Positions 25,249 through 35,294 of a stretch of 64,000 nt of DNA are shown piece after piece. This DNA comes from Saprospiraceae bacterium (lineage in GTDB: Bacteria; Bacteroidota; Bacteroidia; Chitinophagales; Saprospiraceae). Position 1 is the first letter of the stretch. Each line of letters begins with the position of its first letter. Position numbers and translations under genes: made by a program. The DNA lies in contig JABAQQ010000010.1 of NCBI GenBank assembly GCA_019187225.1, forward strand, positions 94,866 to 158,865, given 5' to 3'. The notes beneath the pieces are model-generated. The model worked only from the letters and a program-made list of their open reading frames with translations, had not been told where the DNA came from and did no database searches.

Positions 25249-28245
25249 TCAGGAGTGCCGCGAGGGCATCTCCGGCTCGGGCGCGCCCAATTCCCGCAAG
25301 TGCTTCTTCGCATTCTCCAACCCGTAATGGTAAGCCCAGGGCGGGCCGTCGCACCAGGCGAGGCGGTAGGCCTGAGTGGCCGCTTCGATGGCTTTTTCGG
25401 TATTGCCTGCGTCGCGTTCGAGTTGGCAGAGGACGTTGCAGGCGTCGGCGTGGTAGAGGGGATAGGGGCCGCGCTCAGCGGCTTCCCATACGTCGTCGAG
25501 ATATTCGCGGGCTTCTTCGGTTTTGCCTTGTTGGCGGCGGAGTTCGGCGAGGGCGATGAGAGCGGGCAGTTCTTCCTGTACGAAGTTGATAGCGCGGGCG
25601 CGAGTGAGGGCGTGGTGGAGGCGTTCGTCGGCGGTATCGAAATCGCCGAGACCAAGGGTTGCTTGCCCTTGGAGTCGGGCAGCGTGGATGAAGTGCCGTT
25701 CTTCCCTTCTATCGTGCGCTAATTCCCATGCACAGTTTGCAAAAGATAGCGCAGTTTCTGGCTTTCTTAAAAAAATTGAATGAAGGCTTTGAAAGGCACT
25801 GACAACTCCTTCTAACGCTAAATCCTCGTTTTCTTTATATCTTTGAAGTGATTGAGACAAGTGAGATTCAGCCGAATCGTTCTTCCCCATTAAAGAATAC
25901 AGAAAACCAAGAAAGGTAAAGGGCATTTCTTCATCAAACGGTAACTTTTTATTTTGGGCAAGATTCAGATTATGGAGTAGATTCTTTTCCGCTTTTTGTA
26001 ATTTGCCAACAGCGATTAATGCCTCAGAAAGGTTTAATAGACCGACGAATAAAACATCAAAATCTCTATTATTTTCCTCAATTTGATTGTTCTCCTCAAA
26101 AATTTTGATGCTTTTTCCCGGCTCACCCGCATAGCTATAACTTAATGCCAAAGGATTCCACATAAGCCGTTGAATTTTGATAATTCTTGCTCTAAACAGC
26201 CTTTGTTCCATGATTAAATCCTTAGAATTTAACCAAATTTCCTCAAGCATCTGAACGCGCAATCTATTTTTCCCTAGCTTATAAAGCGTCGCATCGTCTA
26301 GCCATCTCATAAATACAATTAATGCAGGCAAATATTTATGAAGACTTACGTGTATATAAAATAACTCAATAGCAGGGGTCAGATCTTCGAGGCTTTCCAC
26401 TTTCAAGTAATCATCAATTTTCGATGCCGCCTCTAAGTAGCCCTGTAAGGCGGTGTAGGCCTCTTTTTTACCCGTCTCGCTCACGCCGCTCCACACCACG
26501 CCGCGCACCACAGGGTGCAGGTCGTAGCGGTTGGCGCGGCGGTCCCAGCCCATTAAACCTCTATCTTCGAGGTTTTGCAGAATGCTATCTAGCTCATTTT
26601 CATTATCACAAATCCAAGTTTTATTTTTTTCAAATAGCCAACTCCAAATAGACTTCTTTCTCTTGGTTCTCACCAAAAGTGCCTGCAAAGTCTCGTATTG
26701 CGCCGGCATCCGAAAGGCAGCGATGGTGTGCAGGGCTTTTTGTTCGGCTTCGTTCAGGCCGTGCATGGAATGAAAAAGGACATGGCTTTTGGCCTGTTTC
26801 AGCGGCAAAGAGAAAGGATCGAAGTCGGGTTTGTCCTTCCTCCAGCGATCGAAATCGCCGGGAGCGAGACGGTAGCGGGCGATTTCACCCGCGAGCGCCT
26901 GGAGCAGCAGAGGATGATTTTCAAAAGTGCGGAACAGCCGCAGCAACTCGTCGCGCTGGCCACTCACGCCGAAGTTGCGCCAGAGGTCGAGGGCGTCGCT
27001 GTCGTTCAGCCCGCGCAGGAAAATGGCCGAGCAACCCGGCCCGGGGTCACCGTTGGGCATTTGCAAATCGAAAGGATAGAGCCGGCTGCTGACCAGAATC
27101 CGGCCGGCCTGGACGCGGGCGAGTTTGCGCAGGAAATTGCCCGCGCGCGGGTCGGCGGTTTTGCGCAGGCGGTGTTCGCCGGTGAAGGACTGGGCGGCGG
27201 ATTCGGGCAGGCCGTAAGCGCGGGCGACCCAGTTGGCGGTTTGTTTGTCGTAATCGTCGTCGGCGAGGTGTGCCGCGTCCATGCGCGCGTAGGCGATAAG
27301 GATGCGTTCGAGGCCGTCGAGCACGAGCAGGTGCGGCTCGCGGTCGAGGATGCGCAGCAGTTCGGCTTCGCGGTCCATGACGTTGATCTTTTGCGTTTCC
27401 TCGATGCTCCGGCGGCTCACATAGGCGAGCGTGCGGATGACAAAATTCTCGAAATAGGCGTCGCTTTCATAAAAACTCCACCAGAACCGGCCTGCGAGCT
27501 GGGGTTTTTCGAGCGGCACGACGTTTTCAAACCAGTGCCAGGTGAGGGCGCTTTTGCCCATGCCGCCGATCGCGATGATGTTGAAGATGCGCACATCGGC
27601 GAGCGGTCCTTTACCCGTAATCCAGTCGGTGAGCAGATTGAGTTCCTGCTGCCGCCCAAACAGTCCACGCGCCTGCAAAAGTGTATAGGGATGGGCAACA
27701 TAAGGCTCTGGCGGTGTGGGGATGGGGTGGACGTAGTGGAACTGGTGCGGCTTGTCGTCTTTCGGCAGTTGCGAGAGGCTGTTGATGACCAAGGAACGCA
27801 GCTCTTCCGGCGATTTGAAGAAGTTGACGATGTTTTCTGTGCCGACTTTCTCCTTAAAAATCTTGAGTTTTTCGGCGGATTCGCCCATTTCTACATCGTC
27901 GAAGGAAATAGGGTGGCCTTTGTCCATGATAAAAATCAGCCGGGGAATGCCGCGTTCTTTGGCGCGGCGGTACTCCATTTCGGTCACGGAAATCTGGTCA
28001 GGATTGCCGTCTTTCGGCACGTAGCCGTAGCAAAATGCGAACACACCAATATAAATGTCGGCTTCGTCCACCATTTTCAACGAAGCAGAAATCGCTTCGA
28101 GGTCGTTGGCGGGCAGATGTTCCATCATTTTCGGCAACATGGACTGGCGCAGGCAAGCGTCCATGACGTGCTTGCGATGTTCCGGTAGGTCGCGCACTGT
28201 GCTGGAAATCATCGCTTTTTTCACTTGCGTTGCTGAGGTGGACAT
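25249..28245 (-). CDS. DUF4062-STAND NTPase-TPR protein (NLR-like, defence candidate)
   Basis: A 998-residue protein; start at 28245 (MSTSATQVKKAMISSTVRDL) chosen because DUF4062 usually starts near the N-terminus. Order: DUF4062 at about 8-110 (AMISSTVRDLPEHRKHVMDA, ADIYIGVFAFCYGYVP, SVTEMEYRRAKERGIPRLIF); a STAND NTPase with Walker A GGMGKSA near 227-233 and Walker B LLVLDGLE near 305-312; winged-helix-like region; then TPR-like helical repeats from about 570 to the end. Known: DUF4062-STAND proteins belong to the NLR-like class linked to phage defence. Inference: the TPR part senses a trigger and DUF4062 acts. Residues about 608-835 are coded by AT-rich DNA unlike the GC-rich flanks, which suggests a swapped sensor segment. 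Confidence 0.82.
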   Translation of the reverse strand: MSTSATQVKKAMISSTVRDLPEHRKHVMDACLRQSMLPKMMEHLPANDLEAISASLKMVDEADIYIGVFAFCYGYVPKDGNPDQISVTEMEYRRAKERGIPRLIFIMDKGHPISFDDVEMGESAEKLKIFKEKVGTENIVNFFKSPEELRSLVINSLSQLPKDDKPHQFHYVHPIPTPPEPYVAHPYTLLQARGLFGRQQELNLLTDWITGKGPLADVRIFNIIAIGGMGKSALTWHWFENVVPLEKPQLAGRFWWSFYESDAYFENFVIRTLAYVSRRSIEETQKINVMDREAELLRILDREPHLLVLDGLERILIAYARMDAAHLADDDYDKQTANWVARAYGLPESAAQSFTGEHRLRKTADPRAGNFLRKLARVQAGRILVSSRLYPFDLQMPNGDPGPGCSAIFLRGLNDSDALDLWRNFGVSGQRDELLRLFRTFENHPLLLQALAGEIARYRLAPGDFDRWRKDKPDFDPFSLPLKQAKSHVLFHSMHGLNEAEQKALHTIAAFRMPAQYETLQALLVRTKRKKSIWSWLFEKNKTWICDNENELDSILQNLEDRGLMGWDRRANRYDLHPVVRGVVWSGVSETGKKEAYTALQGYLEAASKIDDYLKVESLEDLTPAIELFYIHVSLHKYLPALIVFMRWLDDATLYKLGKNRLRVQMLEEIWLNSKDLIMEQRLFRARIIKIQRLMWNPLALSYSYAGEPGKSIKIFEENNQIEENNRDFDVLFVGLLNLSEALIAVGKLQKAEKNLLHNLNLAQNKKLPFDEEMPFTFLGFLYSLMGKNDSAESHLSQSLQRYKENEDLALEGVVSAFQSLHSIFLRKPETALSFANCAWELAHDRREERHFIHAARLQGQATLGLGDFDTADERLHHALTRARAINFVQEELPALIALAELRRQQGKTEEAREYLDDVWEAAERGPYPLYHADACNVLCQLERDAGNTEKAIEAATQAYRLAWCDGPPWAYHYGLENAKKHLRELGAPEPEMPSRHS

Positions 28246-28269
28246 AGGCAGGCTGGTTTGGCAGCACAA

Positions 28270-28301
28270 AGAAGTGATACTTTTCAAAAAGTGTCACTTC
28301 T
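28270..28301. promoter_or_regulatory. Dyad between the STAND gene and the toxin-antitoxin pair
   Basis: AGAAGTGATACTTTT (28270-28284) and AAAAGTGTCACTTCT (28287-28301) are complementary in 14 of 15 positions with a 2-nt centre. It lies 25 bp upstream of the STAND gene start, in the gap from which that gene and the toxin-antitoxin pair diverge. This suits an operator. The same 15-mer AAAAAGTGTCACTTC also occurs at 22378-22392. Confidence 0.55.
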
Positions 28302-28443
28302 GCGCTGGTGTTTTTTCGTTTCGTCGTACTCTCCTTATTTCTCCCGCCACAAAATGCAGGAATGATGAAAAATGCTCCTTTGAGTTCGTCCACTTGTTTC
28401 TGAAAAAATAATCGTGAACCTTTGTCAAAAAATTAGCGTATAA

Positions 28444-28947
28444 GTGAATACTTTTGTTCGTTTCTCTGAACTGACCGAATTGAGCGGGCGAAAAACCCGT
28501 TTCTATACTGTCCGTTTCGAGCAGAAAACTCACACAGAATTTGAGGATTTCTTGCTTCGGCACGAAAACCGAAAAGATTTGGAAGAACAACTGAATGAAC
28601 TTATCGCTTGGCTGGACGAAATCGCGGAAAGAAGAGGCGCACTGAATTGGCTGTTTCGCCAGGAAAACAAAGCCCATGCCTTGCCGCCGAAACAGCGTTT
28701 GGATCATCTGGAAGTCAACAACTTGCGTCTTTACTGCCTGCGTTTGAGCGACCATGTCGTGATACTTTTCAACGGGGGCGTAAAAACCGCAGATGTCGCT
28801 CAGAATTGCCCCAACGTAAAGCCGTATTTTGTTCAAGCCAACCGTTTGGCGGGCGCTATTGATGAAAGTTTGCAAATCGATGAATTGAGAATCACTGACA
28901 ACGGAACTCGTTTGGCGTACCCACAAAATTTTGAACTTATCCTATGA
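28444..28947 (+). CDS. HigB/RelE-like toxin candidate
   Basis: A 167-residue protein starting at GTG 28444 (MNTFVRFSELTELSGRKTRF). Its C-terminal half is typical of Gp49-like or RelE-type toxins: NNLRLYCLRLSDHVVILFNG, GVKTADVAQNCPNVKPYF, QANRLAGAIDESL. It is coupled to the next gene by a 4-bp stop/start overlap (ATGA), as is common in toxin-first HigBA modules. Known members are ribosome-dependent mRNA nucleases. It is longer than the usual 90-120 residues, through an N-terminal region (DFLLRHENRKDLEEQLNEL). Function inferred from order and fold pattern. Confidence 0.65.
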   Translation: MNTFVRFSELTELSGRKTRFYTVRFEQKTHTEFEDFLLRHENRKDLEEQLNELIAWLDEIAERRGALNWLFRQENKAHALPPKQRLDHLEVNNLRLYCLRLSDHVVILFNGGVKTADVAQNCPNVKPYFVQANRLAGAIDESLQIDELRITDNGTRLAYPQNFELIL

Positions 28948-29330
28948 AAGAAAGCATCATCGAGCGCATCCGCGCCCGAACAAAGCCGGAAACTCACATT
29001 TATGTGCGTAAAAACTTGGACGTTGCCGTCCGAGTCAACGAACTATTGAAACAAAAAGGCTGGACACAAAAAGACCTTGCCAAAACGATGGGCAAAACTG
29101 AATCGGAAGTGAGCCGCTGGCTGTCAGGGCTGCACAACATCACTTTGAAAAGCATTGTCAAAATGGAAACCGTGTTGGGGGCAGATATTTTGGTTGTGCC
29201 TGCGAGTTCAGAAGCAACAAGTCCAGTAAGGGCGTTATTCGACAATAATATGCAGGGCATCGAACCTTTGCAGGCCGTTTCTGAACCTTCCGCCAAATAT
29301 GTAAAAGCAAAACGAAAGAGCAATGATTGA
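28944..29330 (+). CDS. HigA-like Xre antitoxin
   Basis: A 128-residue protein with an HTH_3 domain at about 28-85: VAVRVNELLKQKGWTQKDLA, KTMGKTESEVSRWLSGLHNI, VKMETVLGADILV. The first 25 residues and the charged tail may bind the toxin. It overlaps the upstream toxin gene by 4 bp. HTH antitoxins neutralise the toxin and repress the operon. A strong terminator 30 bp downstream closes this two-gene unit. Confidence 0.8.
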   Translation: MKESIIERIRARTKPETHIYVRKNLDVAVRVNELLKQKGWTQKDLAKTMGKTESEVSRWLSGLHNITLKSIVKMETVLGADILVVPASSEATSPVRALFDNNMQGIEPLQAVSEPSAKYVKAKRKSND

Positions 29331-29360
29331 CGCTGAAAGTGAAGCATGATTTCGAACAAC

Positions 29361-29403
29361 AACAATACCTGCCGGATACCGTACTTTGGCAGGTATTGTT
29401 TTT
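29361..29403 (+). terminator. Rho-independent terminator after the toxin-antitoxin pair
   Basis: AACAATACCTGCC (29361-29373) and GGCAGGTATTGTT (29388-29400) form a perfect 13-bp stem with a 14-nt loop, followed by a T-run (29399-29403). Confidence 0.88.
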
Positions 29404-29510
29404 AGTAAGTGTGGATTTTCGCGCTCGGTTTGAATTTGCATTGAACCTGAAATTTCCCATTCATTTCTCCCCACCCTCCCTATTTTTCCCCCCACAAAAT
29501 GCAAGCATCC

Positions 29511-31565
<2,055 letters not shown>

Positions 31566-31569
31566 TCTT

Positions 31570-32049
31570 TTACCGCCTTTCCACTTTGCAGATAAAACAA
31601 CACGCCTCCGAGTTGCGCACGTGCAGGTAAGCCGCTTCGGGATGTTCGTTGAAAACTGCTTCCAGGCGTTCGTCGATGTCTTTGTCGCCCACCAGTTCGG
31701 TGTACACCATGCGGTCGTCGGACGAGTAGCCGAGGATGGAGAGCGGGAAACTGGCTTTGTCCGCCTTGATCTCGGGCGGGAAGCGGTAAATGTCACTGTA
31801 CGTTTCCACCGGTTCGGCGTGGATAAAAATGGGACCGACCTGGTGATAGGTGTTGTTGCTTTCAAACGGCGTGTGCGACACGAGGATGCGCCGGTCGGCG
31901 CCGACTTTAAAGGGCTTCAATGACTGGCGGCAAGGCCCGGCGCCAGCGGCCACCGTTGCAAACAATTGGTTGCCGTAGTCATCCCTCATCGTCTGGCGGA
32001 TGCGGTTGCAGAAATTTTCCGCAAGCGGTACGATTTTGAAATTTGGCAT
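31570..32049 (-). CDS. DUF1203 protein
   Basis: A 159-residue protein; start at 32049 (MPNFKIVPLAENFCNRIRQT) since the upstream extension is not coding-like. It fits DUF1203: GPCRQSLKPFKVGADRRILV, SHTPFESNNTYHQVGPIFIH, AEPVETYSDIYRFPPEI, LGYSSDDRMVYTELV, HEAAYLHVRNSEACCFICKV-type ending. The family is cytoplasmic and of unknown function; the conserved Cys and the GPIFIHAE motif suggest a metal or ligand site. It is convergent with the GH65 gene, with only 4 bp between the two stop codons. Confidence 0.8.
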   Translation of the reverse strand: MPNFKIVPLAENFCNRIRQTMRDDYGNQLFATVAAGAGPCRQSLKPFKVGADRRILVSHTPFESNNTYHQVGPIFIHAEPVETYSDIYRFPPEIKADKASFPLSILGYSSDDRMVYTELVGDKDIDERLEAVFNEHPEAAYLHVRNSEACCFICKVERR

Positions 32050-32279
32050 AACAAAGTTGAATTTTAAGGCAAAATTCGACTGGCTGGGGCAAGCCGGCAA
32101 CCCGAAACTTGTGTTAATCATCATGCTGAAATTCTTCCACTGGCCCATCAGAACCATTGCAACCAGGTAACCGGCGTTGGAAGTTTCAGGTATTTTCACT
32201 GTTGCTGATTGGCGGTGTCATCTTTTTATGGAAGAAGGTTTAGATTTTGAATGAAGGTGATGCGCGTTCGATTTATAAA

Positions 32280-32287
32280 TATCTTTG
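32280..32287 (+). promoter_or_regulatory. -7 box TATCTTTG upstream of the coiled-coil membrane protein
   Basis: TATCTTTG fits TAnnTTTG exactly and lies 28 bp upstream of the ATG at 32316. A -33 TTG at the usual spacing is not evident. Confidence 0.45.
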
Positions 32288-32315
32288 CCCAGGTTCACTT
32301 CAAAGCATACAAACC

Positions 32316-32831
32316 ATGATCCGTACCCTTCTAAAAATCGGCGCGCTGCTGGTAGCCGGTATTCTTATTTACAACTATTTCTTCGGCACAAGCGCGGAGA
32401 AAGAACAATCGCGCAAGATCTTCGGCCAGGTGAAAGACGTGGTGGTTTCCGTAGGGCAGTTGGTGAAATCGGAAAAAACGAAGTTCGACGCAGGCAAATA
32501 CGACGCCGCCCTGGAGAAACTCGGCGGCGCTTATAAACTCGTCCGCGAGCAGGCAAAAAACCTTGATGATTCCTTCATCAAGCGCCTCGACGAATTGGAA
32601 AAGCGCAAATCCGCACTCCAAAGCGAGATTGACAGCATCGAAGTGCGCGACCGGGATCTGACCGCCGCTCCCGCTCCCAAAAAAGGCCTGAAGGCCGACC
32701 CGAAAGCCGAAAAAGCCAAAGCCGAAAAGGCCGCCGATCAGCAGCGCCGCAAAGAAGAGCTCCAGCGCGAACTGGATCAGTTGTTCAAGGACTCCGAGGC
32801 GCTGTTGCAGCAGGCACAGGAACAAGAGTAA
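32316..32831 (+). CDS. Small membrane-anchored coiled-coil protein
   Basis: A 171-residue protein starting MIRTLLKIGALLVAGILIYN, one N-terminal membrane helix followed by a long charged helical region. Residues 75-115 (YKLVREQAKNLDDSFIKRLD, KRKSALQSEIDSIE) and 140-171 (DQQRRKEELQRELDQLFKDS) have heptad character, and an Ala/Lys/Pro-rich linker (KKGLKADPKAEKAKAEKAA) joins them. No family recognised. The likely topology is an inner-membrane anchor with a periplasmic coiled coil. It precedes the TerC gene by 184 bp on the same strand. Confidence 0.75.
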   Translation: MIRTLLKIGALLVAGILIYNYFFGTSAEKEQSRKIFGQVKDVVVSVGQLVKSEKTKFDAGKYDAALEKLGGAYKLVREQAKNLDDSFIKRLDELEKRKSALQSEIDSIEVRDRDLTAAPAPKKGLKADPKAEKAKAEKAADQQRRKEELQRELDQLFKDSEALLQQAQEQE

Positions 32832-33015
32832 TGATTGGTAAGAATTTTGCAGGTGATTGGCCTTTGTGTCCGGCAAAGCGCTAAACGCCTTTTTTTATTT
32901 GTAGAATTGTCCGAAAATTGTCATTTTTGCAATCTTCAAGAGGCTCCATGCGACTTTTTGCGTCCAACACGCTCTAAACTTTGTTTTGTTAATCCTTATA
33001 ACGGAATGATCTGTC

Positions 33016-34026
33016 ATGACTGAATTATTGTCGCAAATACTCGGCGCTGATTGGGATAATGCGCTGATTATCATACTGAACCTCATCATCATTGAAAGCC
33101 TCCTGTCCATAGACAATGCCGCCGTACTGGCTACGATGGTCATGGACCTACCGCAACACCAACGCGCCAAAGCCCTGCGCTACGGTATCATCGGCGCTTA
33201 TGTTTTCCGCGGCCTGTGTCTCATTTTCGCCGCCTGGCTCATCAAGATCTGGTGGCTCAAACCCCTTGGCGGCCTTTATCTACTCTACCTCGCCTACGAT
33301 TATTTCCGGCGCGAAGCCACGCCACAACAGGAAGACGATCTGTTGGTGAAAGAAGAAAAGTGGTTCTATAAAATTTCAGTGGGCCTTATCGGGCCGTTCT
33401 GGGCCACGGTTGTTGCCGTAGAGATGATGGACCTGGCTTTTTCGCTCGACAATGTGTTCGCCGCCGTGGCGATCACCAAAAACATCTGGCTGGTGGCGAC
33501 GGGCGTTTTTATCGGCATCCTCGCCATGCGGTTTGTGGCGCAGTGGTTTGTCCGCCTGCTCGAACGCTATCCCTTTCTCGAAACGAGCGCTTTTCTCGTC
33601 ATCGGTATTCTGGGTCTGAAACTGCTGCTGTCTTTCCCCACTCATTTTTACGAACACACCACCTGGGCGAAAGCACTGAACGGCGAAATGGCCGACAGTA
33701 TCGTTTCATTTTTAACCGCCGCCTTTTTCTTTGTGCCTATCCTCACCGCGCGATTCTTCGGATGGCCCGGACATACGAGGCGGCAAAGCGACGCTGTTGC
33801 CAATGACAATGGTCAGGCACCGGCGCTCGCCCCTCAACCCGGCCCTCAAGCGATCGAAGTGGCCGAACAAGAAGCCGTATCCACTTCGAGAGAGGTCAAT
33901 AATGTTCTTTGGCAGCCGGGGCCGGCGTTTCGCCCGACCGTCCGCGCCGGCATCCATTTTCCAAACCGGTACGTACCTTTGACCCTGCCCTACTCCCGGC
34001 AAAAACCCGGATTCAGAGAGGTATAA
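33016..34026 (+). CDS. TerC/Alx-family membrane protein
   Basis: A 336-residue integral membrane protein of the TerC family with about seven membrane helices in residues 15-250. The conserved acidic pairs are visible: ESLLSIDNAAVLATMV in the first repeat and VEMMDLAFSLDNVFAAVAIT in the second. Known: TerC/Alx proteins take part in metal (manganese) export, tellurite resistance and metal loading of exported proteins. The C-terminal 85 residues (from about 250) are a Pro/Ala-rich extension not normal for the family, ending RQKPGFREV, probably cytoplasmic. The M16 peptidase gene follows after 6 bp and is almost certainly co-transcribed. Confidence 0.9.
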   Translation: MTELLSQILGADWDNALIIILNLIIIESLLSIDNAAVLATMVMDLPQHQRAKALRYGIIGAYVFRGLCLIFAAWLIKIWWLKPLGGLYLLYLAYDYFRREATPQQEDDLLVKEEKWFYKISVGLIGPFWATVVAVEMMDLAFSLDNVFAAVAITKNIWLVATGVFIGILAMRFVAQWFVRLLERYPFLETSAFLVIGILGLKLLLSFPTHFYEHTTWAKALNGEMADSIVSFLTAAFFFVPILTARFFGWPGHTRRQSDAVANDNGQAPALAPQPGPQAIEVAEQEAVSTSREVNNVLWQPGPAFRPTVRAGIHFPNRYVPLTLPYSRQKPGFREV

Positions 34027-34032
34027 AAAACG

Positions 34033-35271
34033 ATGGTCCCTTTCACCCGACAAATCCTCCCCAACGGTCTGCGCGTTCTCGTACACGAAGACGTGTCCAC
34101 TCCGCTTGTCGCTATCAACATCACCTATTATGTAGGCTCGCGCGACGAACAGCCAGACAAAACCGGATTTGCGCACCTGTTCGAGCATCTGATGTTTGCC
34201 GGGAGCAAAAACGCCCCTGATTTCGACGATCCGCTCCAACGCGCCGGCGGTGAGAACAATGCGTACACGACCAACGATTACACGACTTTTTACGAAATCC
34301 TGCCCGCCGAAAACCTCGAAACGGCGTTCTGGCTCGAAAGCGACCGCATGCTGGCGCTGAATATTTCCAAAAAAGCCCTCGACGTGCAGCGCAAAGTGGT
34401 GGTGGAAGAATTCAAGGAAACCTGTCTCAACGAACCTTACGGCGATTCCTGGCACCACCTGTCCGAACTGATGTACCACGCGCATCCCTACCGCTGGCCG
34501 GTCATCGGTCTGGTACCGGAGCACGTGGAAAAAGCCGAACTCGACGATGTGCGGTCTTTTTTCAAAAACTGGTACACGCCGAACAATGCCGTGCTTTCCG
34601 TCGCCGGGAACATCCGCCCCGAAGACGCTTTCCGCCTGGCTGAAAAATGGTTTACCGCTATTCCGAAGGGGCCGGAAATGCACCGTCAACTCATGCCCGA
34701 GCCGCCGCAGGACGCGCCCCGCCGCCGGGAAGTGCGTTCGTCCAACGTGCCGGTACCGGCGGTCTACCTCGCTTTCCGCACCCCTGCGCGGCTGCATCCC
34801 GATTTCTATGCCGTTGATCTGTTGTCGGATGTGCTGGCACAGGGCCAATCGTCGCGCCTGTACCGCCGCCTGTTGAAAGAACGCCATCTTTTTTCGCAAA
34901 TAGACGCCTACATCACCGCCAACATTGACCCCGGCCTGCTGGTCATCGAAGGCCGCCCGGCAGAAGGGGTGACACCGGATGCGGCGCTGGCCGCCATCTG
35001 GGAAGAACTGGAATCCCTCAAAAAGCAGCCGATTGATGCACGCGAATTAGAAAAGATCCAGCACCGCTTCGAAAGCACCGTCGTTTTTTCGGAGACCAGT
35101 GTGCTCAACAAGGCCCAGAACCTCGGTTTTTATGAGATACTCGACCGGGCTGAATTGATGAACGAAGAAGTGGATATCTACCTGTCGGTAACGACGGATG
35201 ATCTGCACCGCGCGGCGAATGACTTGTTTCAGGAGCGCAATTCGGCGACTTTGATTTACGTTCCTGCGTAA
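34033..35271 (+). CDS. M16 family zinc peptidase
   Basis: A 412-residue single M16 unit. The inverted zinc motif HxxEH is HLFEH at residues 48-52, with the distal Glu in VVEEFKETCLNEPYGDSWHH. The second, inactive-type domain follows (PAVYLAFRTPARLHPDFYAV, VLAQGQSSRLYRRLLKERHL). No signal peptide is visible, so it is probably cytoplasmic, unlike many exported M16 proteases; usual length for a one-unit member is 410-450. It lies 6 bp after the TerC-like gene and 23 bp before the outer-membrane protein gene, all on the plus strand. Confidence 0.92.
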   Translation: MVPFTRQILPNGLRVLVHEDVSTPLVAINITYYVGSRDEQPDKTGFAHLFEHLMFAGSKNAPDFDDPLQRAGGENNAYTTNDYTTFYEILPAENLETAFWLESDRMLALNISKKALDVQRKVVVEEFKETCLNEPYGDSWHHLSELMYHAHPYRWPVIGLVPEHVEKAELDDVRSFFKNWYTPNNAVLSVAGNIRPEDAFRLAEKWFTAIPKGPEMHRQLMPEPPQDAPRRREVRSSNVPVPAVYLAFRTPARLHPDFYAVDLLSDVLAQGQSSRLYRRLLKERHLFSQIDAYITANIDPGLLVIEGRPAEGVTPDAALAAIWEELESLKKQPIDARELEKIQHRFESTVVFSETSVLNKAQNLGFYEILDRAELMNEEVDIYLSVTTDDLHRAANDLFQERNSATLIYVPA

Positions 35272-35294
35272 ATCTTTAGTCCGTTCTCCGATTT

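Noticed and set aside
28827-28926. Minus-strand frames opposite the toxin gene
   Set aside because: Non-coding shadow; the plus-strand toxin-antitoxin pair has a 4-bp overlap and a terminator.
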